Origin: Methanobrevibacter sp.
GTDB lineage: Archaea > Methanobacteriota > Methanobacteria > Methanobacteriales > Methanobacteriaceae
Assembly: GCF_017468685.1 (NCBI RefSeq)
Contig: NZ_JAFUHT010000075.1
Coordinates: 1-38,659 of the forward strand
Direction of reading: 5' to 3'
DNA length: 38,659 nt
Below, one piece after another: positions 27,190 through 35,573 of this stretch. A model generated the notes under the pieces. The model saw nothing but the letters and a program-made list of their open reading frames with translations, was not told the DNA's origin and did not search any database. A program made the position numbers and the translations under genes. Every line of letters starts with the position of its first letter. Position 1 is the stretch's first letter.

Positions 27190-29055
27190 ATGGATTATGA
27201 AAAATTAGGATTAAAAATGGGACTTGAAATTCACCAACAATTAAACAGTGAACATAAACTGTTCTGTCCATGTAAAACAGAGCTTGTTGATGATGATTTT
27301 GATGAATTGGTTCAAAGGAAACTCAGACCAACCCAGTCAGAGCTTGGTGAAATTGACCGTGCAGCATTACAGGAATCATTAAGGGGATTGAATTTCAAAT
27401 ATGAGAACTTTGAAAAACACACTTGTCTTGTTGAAAATGATGATGAACCACCTCACAGTTTAAACGAAGAAGCATTGGATATTTGTATTACTATTGCATG
27501 TTTGATGAATATGCATATTGTTGATGAATTCCATACCATGCGTAAACAGGTTATTGACGGAAGTAACACTGGTGGTTTCCAGAGAACCGGTATGGTTGCA
27601 ACTGACGGTTACCTTGACACCCCTTACGGAAAAGTTGTTATTGAAAGTCTAGGCCTTGAAGAAGATGCTGCAAGAAGAGTTGAAACCAAAGACGGCTTTA
27701 CAGAATTCAGACTTGACCGTTTAGGAATACCATTAGCTGAAATTACAACAGACCCTTCAATGCACCATCCAGATCAGGTAAGAGAAGTTGCATATATGCT
27801 CGGTCAGATTTTAAGAAGTACAAATGTTAAAAGAGGTCTTGGAACAATCAGACAGGACTTGAACATTTCCATTGCTGAAGGTGCACGTGTTGAGATTAAA
27901 GGTGTACAGGACTTGGATTTGATGGCTGAAATCGTTAACCGTGAAGTTCAAAGACAATTGGAATTAATCGATATCAAAAAGGAACTTGAAGCTAGAAATG
28001 CGGAAGTGCTTGAAGAGATTCATGATTTGGATGAACTGTTTGAAGATACTGAATCTAAAATATTGAAATCCGCTGAAACCATTAAGGCAGTTGTTCTTAA
28101 AGGTTTTGATGGTTTGATTGGTCGTGAAGTGCAACCTGGCAGAAGATTCGGTACTGAAATTGCAAGCTATGCTAAAAAACGTGGAGTATCCGGTATTTTC
28201 CACTCAGATGAACTTCCAGCTTATGGAATTACCCAAGAGGAAGTTGACAAAGTCAATGATTTCTTAAACATTGGTGAAGATGATGCATTCATTATTGTTG
28301 CCCATGACGAAGATATTGCTGTTTCAGCATTAGAGGAAGTTAAAAGAAGAGCAAACTTAGGTTTGGAAGGTGTTGTTGAGGAAACCCGTAAGGCACTTGA
28401 TGACGGTAACACCGAATACATGAGACCTCTTCCTACTGCAAACAGGATGTATCTTGAAACAGATATCCCACTATTCAAAATCACACCCGACAGGGTTGAA
28501 CCTATCGCTAACAATCTACCAGAATTACCTGACGTGAAACAGGCCAGAATCATTGAAGAGTACAAGTTAAGTGAAGACTTGGCAACACAGCTTGTGAAAA
28601 GACAAGAAGCTGACATGTTTGAAGACATTCTAGCGGATGTTGATGTTGATGCAACACCAGTGGCTTCACTTCTTGCATATGATTTACGTGAAATCAAAAG
28701 GGAAGGACACGACATTAACATGCTAACTCTCGACCACTTTAAAGGAATATTCACTCTTCTATCAGAAGGTAAAATCGCTAAAGACAGTGTCCGTAAATTA
28801 GCTGTTGAGACAATTAAATCTCCAGAAATGGACATTGCAGAAATTGCTGAGAAAAGCAATTTAACCATGCTCAGTGAAGATGATGTTAAAAACATTATTG
28901 CTGAGATTGTAGCTAACAATGAAGGTATGGTTAAAGAGCGTCAAATGGGAGCTATGGGTCCATTGATGGGAATGTGCATGAAGCAACTTAAGGGAAAGGC
29001 TGACGGAAAGTTAGTTAATCAGGTTGTACGTGAAGAAATTCAAAAATTATTATAG
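27190..29055 (+). CDS. gatE: Glutamyl-tRNA(Gln) amidotransferase subunit E
   Basis: 621 residues, usual length for GatE. It starts [17 protein letters not shown], the GatB/GatE signature. The kinase and amidotransferase core follows ([33 protein letters not shown]), then the AspRS-like insertion (about 290-420), and a C-terminal helical plus YqeY-like tail that binds tRNA. Strong GGGTGG site. A terminator follows directly. Confidence 0.96.
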   Translation: MDYEKLGLKMGLEIHQQLNSEHKLFCPCKTELVDDDFDELVQRKLRPTQSELGEIDRAALQESLRGLNFKYENFEKHTCLVENDDEPPHSLNEEALDICITIACLMNMHIVDEFHTMRKQVIDGSNTGGFQRTGMVATDGYLDTPYGKVVIESLGLEEDAARRVETKDGFTEFRLDRLGIPLAEITTDPSMHHPDQVREVAYMLGQILRSTNVKRGLGTIRQDLNISIAEGARVEIKGVQDLDLMAEIVNREVQRQLELIDIKKELEARNAEVLEEIHDLDELFEDTESKILKSAETIKAVVLKGFDGLIGREVQPGRRFGTEIASYAKKRGVSGIFHSDELPAYGITQEEVDKVNDFLNIGEDDAFIIVAHDEDIAVSALEEVKRRANLGLEGVVEETRKALDDGNTEYMRPLPTANRMYLETDIPLFKITPDRVEPIANNLPELPDVKQARIIEEYKLSEDLATQLVKRQEADMFEDILADVDVDATPVASLLAYDLREIKREGHDINMLTLDHFKGIFTLLSEGKIAKDSVRKLAVETIKSPEMDIAEIAEKSNLTMLSEDDVKNIIAEIVANNEGMVKERQMGAMGPLMGMCMKQLKGKADGKLVNQVVREEIQKLL

Positions 29056-29092
29056 GAAAATCAATTTTGATTTTCCATTAAACTCTTTTTTT
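29055..29092 (+). terminator. Terminator after gatE
   Basis: Ten-base-pair stem GGAAAATCAA (29055-29064) with TTGATTTTCC (29067-29076), then a T-run at 29086-29092. The stem begins with the last base of the gatE stop codon. Confidence 0.75.
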
Positions 29093-29117
29093 AAACAAAA
29101 ACACTAAAAATCAACAT

Positions 29118-29155
29118 AAATATATACTAATTTTTACATATATTATCGTGGTGAT
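29118..29155 (+). promoter_or_regulatory. Promoter and ribosome site of thi4
   Basis: TATA-like AAATATATAC at 29118-29127 and a GGTGAT site ending at 29155. The leader would be only about ten bases. No thiamine riboswitch is visible. Confidence 0.5.
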
Positions 29156-29158
29156 AAT

Positions 29159-29947
29159 GTGGAAAAATTAGATGACATTATTGTTTCAAGAGCAATCATT
29201 GAAGAATTCATGAATGATTTTCTAGACTACACAGATATTGATGTAGCTATTGGTGGAGGAGGTCCATCAGGAATTACTGCCGGATATTACCTGGCTAAAG
29301 CAGGATATAAGGTAGCATTGTTTGAAAGAAAACTCTCCATAGGCGGAGGAATGTGGGGAGGAGGAATGATGTTTAACAAAGTTGTTGTCCAGGAGGAAGG
29401 TCGAAGAATCCTTGATGAATTTGGAATCAACTACAAAAAATATCAGGACAATTATTATGTTGTAGACTCCATCGAGTGCACCTCAACACTTACATCTAAA
29501 GCTACTCAAGCTGGCCTTAAAGTGTTTAATCTCATGTCAATTGAGGATTTAATGGTACGTGAAAATGGAATTAACGGAGTAGTGCTCAACTGGAGTTCAG
29601 TTGAAATGAGTGGTCTACATATAGACCCACTTACAGTTAGATCCAAAGCAGTTATTGATGCTACAGGACACCCATTAGAGATTATCAAAATCGTACAGGA
29701 CAAAATGGAAGAAGACTTAAACACAAAAACAGGTAAAATCATGGGTGAGAAATCAATGTGGGCAGACCGTGCTGAAGGCAAGATTCTTGATAACGTTAAT
29801 GAAGTATATCCTGGATTATATGTAACCGGTATGGCTGCTAATGCAGTTCATGGATCACAACGTATGGGACCAATCTTTGGCGGAATGCTGCTCTCTGGTG
29901 AGTATGTAGCCAAAAAGGTTGCTGAAGATTTGGAAAACAGAAAATAA
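29159..29947 (+). CDS. thi4: Sulfide-dependent thiazole synthase, Thi4 family
   Basis: 262 residues from GTG 29159; the overlapping ATG at 29157 is closed after four codons. FAD/NAD-type Rossmann motif [19 protein letters not shown] at 31-49 and [13 protein letters not shown]. Yeast Thi4 has a sacrificial Cys; here the aligned place is His154 (SGLHIDP). This is the hallmark of methanogen enzymes that use free sulfide and turn over repeatedly. It makes the ADP-thiazole precursor of thiamine from NAD, glycine and sulfide, with Fe(II). The family is often mislabelled ribose-1,5-bisphosphate isomerase. Transcribed alone. Confidence 0.92.
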   Translation: MEKLDDIIVSRAIIEEFMNDFLDYTDIDVAIGGGGPSGITAGYYLAKAGYKVALFERKLSIGGGMWGGGMMFNKVVVQEEGRRILDEFGINYKKYQDNYYVVDSIECTSTLTSKATQAGLKVFNLMSIEDLMVRENGINGVVLNWSSVEMSGLHIDPLTVRSKAVIDATGHPLEIIKIVQDKMEEDLNTKTGKIMGEKSMWADRAEGKILDNVNEVYPGLYVTGMAANAVHGSQRMGPIFGGMLLSGEYVAKKVAEDLENRK

Positions 29948-29950
29948 TTT

Positions 29951-30058
29951 TACCTAAAACACCATCACCAATTTTTAGGTATACCTAAAAAAATGCAAAG
30001 CTTTATATACTATGACAACAAACTATTAAGTAGAGATGAAATTTAGGATTACCTAAAT
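29951..30058. promoter_or_regulatory. Cluster of TTTAGG-N4-CCTAAA operator-like sites around a promoter
   Basis: A perfect 20-base palindrome, TTTTTAGGTATACCTAAAAA, lies at 29972-29991. A second copy of the same arms, ATTTAGG-ATTA-CCTAAAT, lies at 30041-30058. A half-site TACCTAAAA is at 29951-29959. Between the two full sites is TTTATATA (30002-30009), whose predicted start of transcription is near 30032. One full site is thus just upstream of the promoter and one just at or after the start. The arms recall DtxR/IdeR-type metal-regulator boxes (TTAGG...CCTAA). The regulator is unknown. Confidence 0.7.
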
Positions 30059-30243
30059 CTCTACATTATTAGTCAAATAATAATACTCTCCAAAATTAGA
30101 AATGTGTTGAATTAGTTTTCTCACAATTTTACTAATTTAATACAAGTCGTTCGGAAAATTAAAAAAATCTGCCAAAAAAATAATTTTCCTCAATTCGGGT
30201 GTTTAAACTAGTCACTTAAACACCATATTATCTCTCTTTTTTT
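30031..30243 (+). ncRNA. Candidate structured small RNA or attenuated leader
   Basis: From the predicted start near 30031 there are four hairpins in a row. The first is 30031-30063 (outer TAGAGA/TCTCTA, inner TTTAGG/CCTAAA, 12 pairs with a five-base bulge). The second is 30110-30116 with 30131-30137 (7 pairs). The third is GGAAAATTA 30153-30161 with TAATTTTCC 30181-30189. The fourth is GGTGTTTAA 30198-30206 with TTAAACACC 30216-30224. Seven T follow at 30237-30243, as at a terminator. No open frame longer than a few codons exists. It could be a separate RNA of about 210 bases or the leader of the marR gene at 30294. AT-rich sequence gives chance hairpins, so expression is unproven. Confidence 0.5.
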
Positions 30244-30293
30244 ATCCGCAAATTTTTAATACTCTAAAAATAATTATTAATTGTGGTGATATT

Positions 30294-30740
30294 ATGGACG
30301 ATTGGGAAAATGACAGAATTCTACTTACTCCAACCAATCTTTATATGGAATACATCTTATTAAGTTACAATAATTTTTTAAGACAAAAATTGGATGATGT
30401 TAAAATTACCTATGGAGAATTGACTTACATTTATAACATTAAATTCTTTCCTTCAATCTCACAAAGAAAGCTTGCCGAGACATTATTTGTATCTGAAGCG
30501 AATGTTGCAAAAATGGTCAAGAAATTAGTTGAAAAGGGTTTGGTTGAAAAGCAAAAGGACAAAGCAAATAAAAGTCGCAATATATTAAAGTTGACTGAAA
30601 AAGGAGAAGAGGTTTTTGTTAAAATTAATGTCATTACATGCGGTTGGGAAAGAAATATCACCAAAAACATGTCAAATGAAGAATATTTTAAATTTAAGCA
30701 AACATTGTATGAGATTACAAAGGAATCAACCGATTTGTAA
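30294..30740 (+). CDS. MarR-family transcriptional regulator
   Basis: 148 residues. Winged helix-turn-helix at about 45-105: SQRKLAETLFVSEANVAKMVKKLVEKGLVEKQ, then a wing with KSRNILKLTEKGEEVF. Helices at both ends make the dimer. It contains only one Cys (in ITCGWERN), which could sense redox state. GGTGAT site before ATG 30294. It lies 85 bases upstream of a glutathione peroxidase gene with an inverted repeat at its start site, so it most likely regulates the peroxidase and thioredoxin reductase genes. Confidence 0.9.
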   Translation: MDDWENDRILLTPTNLYMEYILLSYNNFLRQKLDDVKITYGELTYIYNIKFFPSISQRKLAETLFVSEANVAKMVKKLVEKGLVEKQKDKANKSRNILKLTEKGEEVFVKINVITCGWERNITKNMSNEEYFKFKQTLYEITKESTDL

Positions 30741-30750
30741 TTAGGCAATG

Positions 30751-30800
30751 TTTATATACTTCATTAATTAAAATATTTAATAAGTCTTAACTTAGTTAAG
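30751..30800 (+). promoter_or_regulatory. Promoter and inverted repeat of the peroxidase gene
   Basis: TATA box TTTATATA at 30751-30758. The expected start of transcription is near 30781. CTTAACT-T-AGTTAAG, with seven-base arms, lies at 30786-30800, just past that point. This is a good site for repression by the MarR protein encoded immediately upstream. Ribosome site AGAGGTG follows. Confidence 0.65.
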
Positions 30801-30825
30801 TCTTTAAAAACAGAGGTGAAAAACA

Positions 30826-31365
30826 ATGTCAATTTATGATTTTGAAGTAAAAGACAGTGACGGAAACACAGTTTCCTTATCCGAATTTAAAGACAAAGTA
30901 CTTTTAATCGTTAACTCAGCAACAGAATGTGGATTCACCCCACAATACACTGAATTAAATGAAATTTATAATGAATTCAAAGACGAAGGATTTGAAATTC
31001 TTGATTTCCCATGCAACCAATTCGGTGATCAGGCACCCGGAACAACCGAAGAAATCAAAGAAGTATGCCGCAACAAATGGTTAGTACCATACTCCATATT
31101 TGATAAAATTGATGTAAACGGTGAAAATGCAGATCCTTTATTTGAATACTTGAAAAACGAACAACCATTTACCGAAATCAAAGGTAAAGGAGCAACCGCT
31201 TTAAAGTTAATGTTAAGAAAAAAAGACAAACATTACAAAGACAACAATGACATCAAATGGAACTTTACCAAGTTTTTAGTTGACCGCAAAGGAAATGTTG
31301 TTCGCAGATTCGAACCAACTGAAGACTTGGGTGACGTTAAGGATGCAGTTAAAGATTTAATCTAA
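30826..31365 (+). CDS. Glutathione peroxidase family, thioredoxin-dependent type
   Basis: 179 residues. Peroxidatic Cys35 in TECGFTPQY (Cys, not selenocysteine), Gln69 in FGDQAPG, and Trp145-Asn146 in KWNFTKF complete the catalytic tetrad. Cys63 in FPCNQ is the usual structural Cys. Cys81 in EEIKEVCRNKW matches the resolving Cys of thioredoxin-using members. Methanogens of this group lack glutathione, and the next gene is a thioredoxin reductase. It is therefore best read as a thioredoxin-dependent peroxidase that removes H2O2 or organic peroxides in the cytoplasm. Confidence 0.93.
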   Translation: MSIYDFEVKDSDGNTVSLSEFKDKVLLIVNSATECGFTPQYTELNEIYNEFKDEGFEILDFPCNQFGDQAPGTTEEIKEVCRNKWLVPYSIFDKIDVNGENADPLFEYLKNEQPFTEIKGKGATALKLMLRKKDKHYKDNNDIKWNFTKFLVDRKGNVVRRFEPTEDLGDVKDAVKDLI

Positions 31366-31384
31366 TTAAATCTTATCTTTTTTT
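31352..31384 (+). terminator. Hairpin and T-run between peroxidase and thioredoxin reductase genes
   Basis: Ten-base-pair stem AAGATTTAAT (31352-31361) with ATTAAATCTT (31365-31374); the peroxidase stop codon lies in the loop. Seven T follow (31378-31384). The next gene starts eleven bases later with no promoter between, so this would act as a partial terminator that lowers the second gene relative to the first. Confidence 0.6.
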
Positions 31385-31395
31385 AGGTGTGAAAA

Positions 31396-32307
31396 ATGGA
31401 AAAATATGACATTATCATCATCGGAGCAGGACCCGGAGGTCTGACTGCAGCAATATATGCCGGCCGTCAGGGTACTAAAAATCTGATTATAGACCGTGAC
31501 CTTGCAGGAGGAATCGGGCGTGAAGTGCCTGAAATGGAAAACTATCCTGGATTTGAAAACATTTCAGGACTGGAATTAATTGAAAAAATGAAAGTGCAGG
31601 CTACAAAGAATACTGAGCTTCATGAAATGGAAAACGTTCTGGAAATTACAAAAAACGATGATGAATACCGCTTTACAGTTAAAACAGATAAAGCAGAGTA
31701 TCTCTCAAAAACAGTTATTCTTGCAACAGGAAGCTCACACAGACACTTGAATGCAAAAGGAGAAGATGTTTTTGCAGGAAAAGGTGTCAGTTACTGTGCA
31801 ACTTGTGACGGATTTTTCTTCCAGGGCCGTGACATCATCATGGTCGGTGGAGGAAACAGCGCACTTCAGGAAGCATTATACCTAAACAATTTAGGCGCTA
31901 ACGTTACACTCATCCATAGAAGAGATGAATTCAGAGCCCAAAAACACTTGCAAAATCAGATTAAAGAAGCCGGAATTAAAACTATACTTAATGCAACTGT
32001 TGAAGAAATAAAAGGTGAAATGCTTGTTGAATCAGTTACATTAAAAGACACCAAGACTGGTGAACTTACAGACTTGCCGATTAATGGAGTATTCATTAGT
32101 GTAGGATACATTCCACATACCGAACTTGCACAGCAACTTGGTGTCGAATTGGACGAATCAGGACACATCATAATCGACAAAAATCAAAAAACCAATGTTG
32201 ACTATGTTTATGCAATCGGTGATGTTTGTATTGGATTAAAGCAATGGGTTGTTGCATGCGGTGAAGGTGCAGTGGCTGCAACTTCCGCATATCATGACAT
32301 AAGCTAA
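31396..32307 (+). CDS. trxB: Thioredoxin reductase
   Basis: 303 residues, flavoprotein. FAD motif IIGAGPGGLTAAIYAG at the start, redox pair Cys134 and Cys137 in CATCDGFF, pyridine-nucleotide motif GGGNSALQEA, and IHRRDEFRA. The HRR...R pattern is that of NADPH-binding enzymes. Some methanogen reductases use F420 instead and lack it, so NADPH is favoured here. C-terminal FAD motif YAIGDVC. AGGTG site before ATG 31396. It pairs with the peroxidase upstream. Confidence 0.92.
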   Translation: MEKYDIIIIGAGPGGLTAAIYAGRQGTKNLIIDRDLAGGIGREVPEMENYPGFENISGLELIEKMKVQATKNTELHEMENVLEITKNDDEYRFTVKTDKAEYLSKTVILATGSSHRHLNAKGEDVFAGKGVSYCATCDGFFFQGRDIIMVGGGNSALQEALYLNNLGANVTLIHRRDEFRAQKHLQNQIKEAGIKTILNATVEEIKGEMLVESVTLKDTKTGELTDLPINGVFISVGYIPHTELAQQLGVELDESGHIIIDKNQKTNVDYVYAIGDVCIGLKQWVVACGEGAVAATSAYHDIS

Positions 32308-32450
32308 TTATAACGTTCCTGCAAGAAAATATAAATAAAGAATGCAATAATCAATACAACAATAACTGGCAGTAACCACATGAATATTTTAAGCAATAAT
32401 ACTGCTACAAATATTGCAATTATAATAAATATCAAATCTTGTAATTCCAT
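32304..32450 (-). CDS. 48-residue membrane protein
   Basis: Short open frame not overlapping any other gene except four bases of the trxB stop (convergent). The translation begins MELQDLIFIIIAIFVAVLLL and ends QERYN. Two hydrophobic segments (about 6-25 and 26-43) are separated by a Lys, a Pro and a Trp, making a hairpin or a long single span. Minus-strand TATA box TTTATATA at 32475-32482 sets the start of transcription at about 32453, within a few bases of the ATG, so the message would be leaderless. No known family recognised. Confidence 0.6.
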   Translation of the reverse strand: MELQDLIFIIIAIFVAVLLLKIFMWLLPVIVVLIIAFFIYIFLQERYN

Positions 32451-32538
32451 GTAATTCACATATATTAATTGTAATATATAAATTTTAAGTGAATTTATGG
32501 AAACCTTTCTATTTTTTCACATATTTTAAAAAACTATA

Positions 32539-32582
32539 ATATATATAACTACTAAAAATAATATCATTATATTTTAATGGAG
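32539..32582 (+). promoter_or_regulatory. Promoter and ribosome site of the guaA genes
   Basis: TATA-like AATATATAT at 32539-32547 and GGAG at 32579-32582. The site sits six bases before ATG 32589 and argues against the in-frame ATG at 32577, which lies two bases upstream of it. Confidence 0.55.
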
Positions 32583-32588
32583 CATAAT

Positions 32589-33146
32589 ATGACTATAGTA
32601 GTTATTAATAATAAGGGACAATACAATCATAGAATCGCAAGAAGCTTACAATACCTGAACATTCCTTCAGAATTAGTTTCAAATACTCTTTCAATAGAAG
32701 AAATTGAAGCTAAAAACCCAATAGGGTTGATTTTAGGAGGAGGACCTTCCCTTGAAGGTGCAGGAAATAGTGAAAAATATATCAAACATTTTGATATACC
32801 GATTTTAGGAATCTGTCTTGGACATCAATTAATTGCTAAGGCATATGGTGGAGAAGTCACTACATCAGATACTGAAAGTTATGCTCAAGTTAAAATAAAT
32901 ATCAACAATGATGAAAATTTATTCAAAGGATTGGCACCTGAAATGGATGTTTGGTCATCACATAAAGATGAAGTTAAAACAATTCCTGAAGATTTTGAAA
33001 TATTAGCCAGTTCCAATTTATGCGATGTTGAATCCTTTAAACATAAAGATAAAGAAGTATATGGAATTCAGTTCCATCCAGAAGTACATCATACTCCAAA
33101 AGGTGAAAACATCTTTAAAAACTTTTATAAAATTTGTCAAGGATAG
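32589..33146 (+). CDS. guaAA: GMP synthase subunit A, glutamine amidotransferase
   Basis: 185 residues from ATG 32589. Class I amidotransferase: nucleophile Cys in LGICLGHQL, His and Glu in FHPEVHH, oxyanion region [10 protein letters not shown]. It releases ammonia from Gln for GuaAB to turn XMP into GMP. In archaea the two domains are separate proteins. It is followed by a small acidic protein and then guaAB. Confidence 0.95.
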   Translation: MTIVVINNKGQYNHRIARSLQYLNIPSELVSNTLSIEEIEAKNPIGLILGGGPSLEGAGNSEKYIKHFDIPILGICLGHQLIAKAYGGEVTTSDTESYAQVKININNDENLFKGLAPEMDVWSSHKDEVKTIPEDFEILASSNLCDVESFKHKDKEVYGIQFHPEVHHTPKGENIFKNFYKICQG

Positions 33147-33154
33147 GTGTAATA

Positions 33155-33415
33155 ATGATTGATAATGCTGATGATTTAAGAGACAAAGCAAATGAATTCA
33201 AAATTGGTTTAAAAAAACAATACGTTAACATTCCAATTGGTGATGAAGAATATGGATTTAGAATATCCGGTATCGGTGCTAAATCTGTAAAATTAGAAAA
33301 ATATGTCAAATTTGATGATATTTTCGAAGCTATTGAATCAGGAAATGACAATGGTCTCGAAGCTATGATCAAACAAATTATTGAAGATTACGAAGAAGAT
33401 GAGGAAGAGGAATAA
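33155..33415 (+). CDS. Small acidic protein between the GMP synthase subunits
   Basis: 86 residues from ATG 33155 (AGGTG upstream); the longer frame to 33134 overlaps guaAA. The middle is beta-rich ([32 protein letters not shown]), then a helical part ends in an acidic run ([10 protein letters not shown]). No membrane helix, cysteine or known motif. It is spaced eight bases after guaAA and one base before guaAB, which implies co-expression. I do not recognise a family. A role as linker or regulator between the two GMP synthase subunits is a guess from position. Confidence 0.82.
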   Translation: MIDNADDLRDKANEFKIGLKKQYVNIPIGDEEYGFRISGIGAKSVKLEKYVKFDDIFEAIESGNDNGLEAMIKQIIEDYEEDEEEE

Positions 33416-33416
33416 A

Positions 33417-34343
33417 ATGTTAAGTCCTAAAGAGTTTATCGATGATGCAATCGAAAAAATCAAAGCACAAATTGGTGATGAAAAAGCAATTATTGCTTTA
33501 TCTGGTGGAGTAGACAGTTCAGTCTGTTCTGTTTTAGTTCAAGAAGCAATTGGTGATAATTTAACTGCAGTTTTTGTAGACCATGGTCTTTTAAGAGAAG
33601 GTGAAGTTGAACAAGTTACCAACACTTTCAAAGACAGATTAAATTTCAAATTTGTTGATGCTTCTGATGAGTTTATGGATGCACTTGCAGGAGTAGAAGA
33701 CCCTGAAGAAAAACGTAAAATCATTGGTAAAGTTTTCATTGACGTATTTGAAAGGGAAGCAATTAAATCAGGAGCAAAATTCTTAGTACAAGGAACAATT
33801 GCACCAGATTGGATTGAAACAAAAGGTGAAATCAAATCTCACCACAACTTAGCTCTTCCAAGTGGTATGGAATTGGAATTATGCGAACCAATCCGTGATT
33901 TATACAAAGATGAAGTAAGAGAAATCGGGGATGAATTGGATTTACCTGCAACTACCGTTTACAGACAGCCATTCCCAGGACCTGGACTTGGCGTGCGTGT
34001 TGTTGGTGCACTTACAAGAGAAAATGTTGAAGTCTGCAGAAAAGCAAATAAAATCGTTTGCGATGAAATTGAAAAGGCAGGAATTGATAAAGAGGTATGG
34101 CAATACTTTGCTGTTTTAACCGACACCAAAGTAACTGGTGTTAAAGGAGATCAAAGAGATTTCGGATACCTTGTAGTGGTTAGAGTAGTCAACTCAATTG
34201 ATGCGATGACTGCATCCGTTGCTGAACTTCCATGGGAAGTTGTACAAATCATTTCAAAAAGAATCACATCAGAAATTTCTGAAGTCACACATGTTGCTTT
34301 ATCAATAAGTGATAAACCACCTGCAACCATCGAATTCTGTTAA
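33417..34343 (+). CDS. guaAB: GMP synthase subunit B, ATP pyrophosphatase
   Basis: 308 residues from ATG 33417, which follows GAGGAA. An upstream in-frame ATG at 33381 would lie inside the preceding gene. PP-loop [13 protein letters not shown], later [13 protein letters not shown], and a C-terminal dimer domain ending KPPATIEF. It adenylates XMP and uses ammonia from GuaAA to form GMP. A strong terminator follows. Confidence 0.96.
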   Translation: MLSPKEFIDDAIEKIKAQIGDEKAIIALSGGVDSSVCSVLVQEAIGDNLTAVFVDHGLLREGEVEQVTNTFKDRLNFKFVDASDEFMDALAGVEDPEEKRKIIGKVFIDVFEREAIKSGAKFLVQGTIAPDWIETKGEIKSHHNLALPSGMELELCEPIRDLYKDEVREIGDELDLPATTVYRQPFPGPGLGVRVVGALTRENVEVCRKANKIVCDEIEKAGIDKEVWQYFAVLTDTKVTGVKGDQRDFGYLVVVRVVNSIDAMTASVAELPWEVVQIISKRITSEISEVTHVALSISDKPPATIEFC

Positions 34344-34373
34344 AAATACTAATTTTTAGTATTTTTATTTTTT
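34342..34373 (+). terminator. Terminator after guaAB
   Basis: Eleven-base-pair stem AAAAATACTAA (34342-34352) with TTAGTATTTTT (34356-34366), loop TTT, followed by a T-rich tract to about 34384. Confidence 0.8.
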
Positions 34374-34391
34374 TACTTTTTTTAGAAAATT

Positions 34392-35573
34392 ATGAAAACC
34401 ACAAAAAATGCATATTTAGCCAAATTAACAGAACAGATTCAGATGAAATCTGTTAAGGTTGGCAAGAATCTGGAAGGAACAACCCCTCCATCAGTTTTTA
34501 TTGGAAGATGGTCATATCCTAAAGTATATGCCGGACCGATGATGAGTTCTCAAATGGGCGATACCCACATTATGGACTCTCCTGAAGAATGGTTAGGGCA
34601 AAATAAAACCCAGGATGAAATTATAAACTACCGAATGAATCTTGTTCGTGGAAAACAACTGATAAAAATTGATGATTTGGAAAATCCCTTTGTTGAAAAA
34701 CTTCAGGATATTTCACTTGCATCCAAATCAATTGACAGTGAAGCGACATTTGGAAAAAGACCAAGAGGATCCATGCTTACAGAAGACAGCATGCCTCATG
34801 GACCAAGTGCAGTTATTGAGAAATTTGACATTGATGCTGTGCGCTGGGATAAACAATTGGAAAAAACATTCTATGATACAGATTTGAAAGCAACCGAAGC
34901 AGTATTAAACTTACACAATAAAGATGTTCCGTTCACTGCAATGCAAAAGGCTTTTTCTGTTGGTGCAATTGGAACTAAAAATAAAAGAAAACTTGTTCCA
35001 ACCCGTTGGTCAATTACTGCATGCGATTCAACACTTGCAGATTTGTTTTTAAAAGAAGTCAGAAAATTTGAAAGGCTTGACACATATAGGGTCTATGAAT
35101 TTGGTGCATTGAACAATTATTATATCATCATTTTAACCCCAACAGAATGGCAATATGAATGGTATGAAGCATTTATTAAGTTAATGAAAAATGAAGAGTT
35201 GATTTTTTCAGATTATGAAACCAACGGCGGTAAAAAAGAGTACTCCATTGTTGGAGGATGTTATTATACTGCAAAAATGGCCGTTTTGGATTATTTAATG
35301 AAAATTAAAAAACAATCAGGATTATTAATCTTAAGGGAAGCCTATGACGGATATGTGCCTTTAGGTGTTTTTAATGTTAGGGAAAATATTAAAGAAGCAA
35401 TGCTTAGACCATATCTGGAATTTGAAACCCTGGAAAAATGTTTGGAATATGCCGGAACAAAATTAAGAATACCAATAAGCAGATATGTGAAACAAGGAAC
35501 ATTACTTAATGAAATGCTCCATACAAAGCAAACCACATTGGATATGTACTTTAAAAGTGAGAAAAATGTTTAA
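34392..35573 (+). CDS. nreA: DNA repair protein NreA
   Basis: 393 residues. Nre family by the conserved blocks [27 protein letters not shown], and [21 protein letters not shown]. The C-terminus carries QTTLDMYF (residues 380-387), a PIP box for the sliding clamp PCNA, as known in haloarchaeal NreA. No N-terminal zinc-ribbon Cys motif is present, unlike in many Nre proteins. Linked to repair of DNA damage in archaea; the activity is not known. It starts at ATG 34392 shortly after the guaAB terminator, without a clear ribosome site. Confidence 0.9.
   Translation: MKTTKNAYLAKLTEQIQMKSVKVGKNLEGTTPPSVFIGRWSYPKVYAGPMMSSQMGDTHIMDSPEEWLGQNKTQDEIINYRMNLVRGKQLIKIDDLENPFVEKLQDISLASKSIDSEATFGKRPRGSMLTEDSMPHGPSAVIEKFDIDAVRWDKQLEKTFYDTDLKATEAVLNLHNKDVPFTAMQKAFSVGAIGTKNKRKLVPTRWSITACDSTLADLFLKEVRKFERLDTYRVYEFGALNNYYIIILTPTEWQYEWYEAFIKLMKNEELIFSDYETNGGKKEYSIVGGCYYTAKMAVLDYLMKIKKQSGLLILREAYDGYVPLGVFNVRENIKEAMLRPYLEFETLEKCLEYAGTKLRIPISRYVKQGTLLNEMLHTKQTTLDMYFKSEKNV

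Noticed and set aside
28221-28919. 232-codon frame opposite gatE
   Set aside because: Shadow; the plus strand encodes a complete GatE and the antisense translation is Ser-rich low complexity.
29159-29947. Ribose-1,5-bisphosphate isomerase label
   Set aside because: The sequence has the Thi4 FAD-type fold with His154 at the sulfur-donor position; the isomerase belongs to a different, eIF2B-like family.
30038-30058. Six-codon frame (ATG to TAA) within the first hairpin of the candidate RNA
   Set aside because: No ribosome site at proper spacing and too short to judge; the palindrome explains the sequence better.
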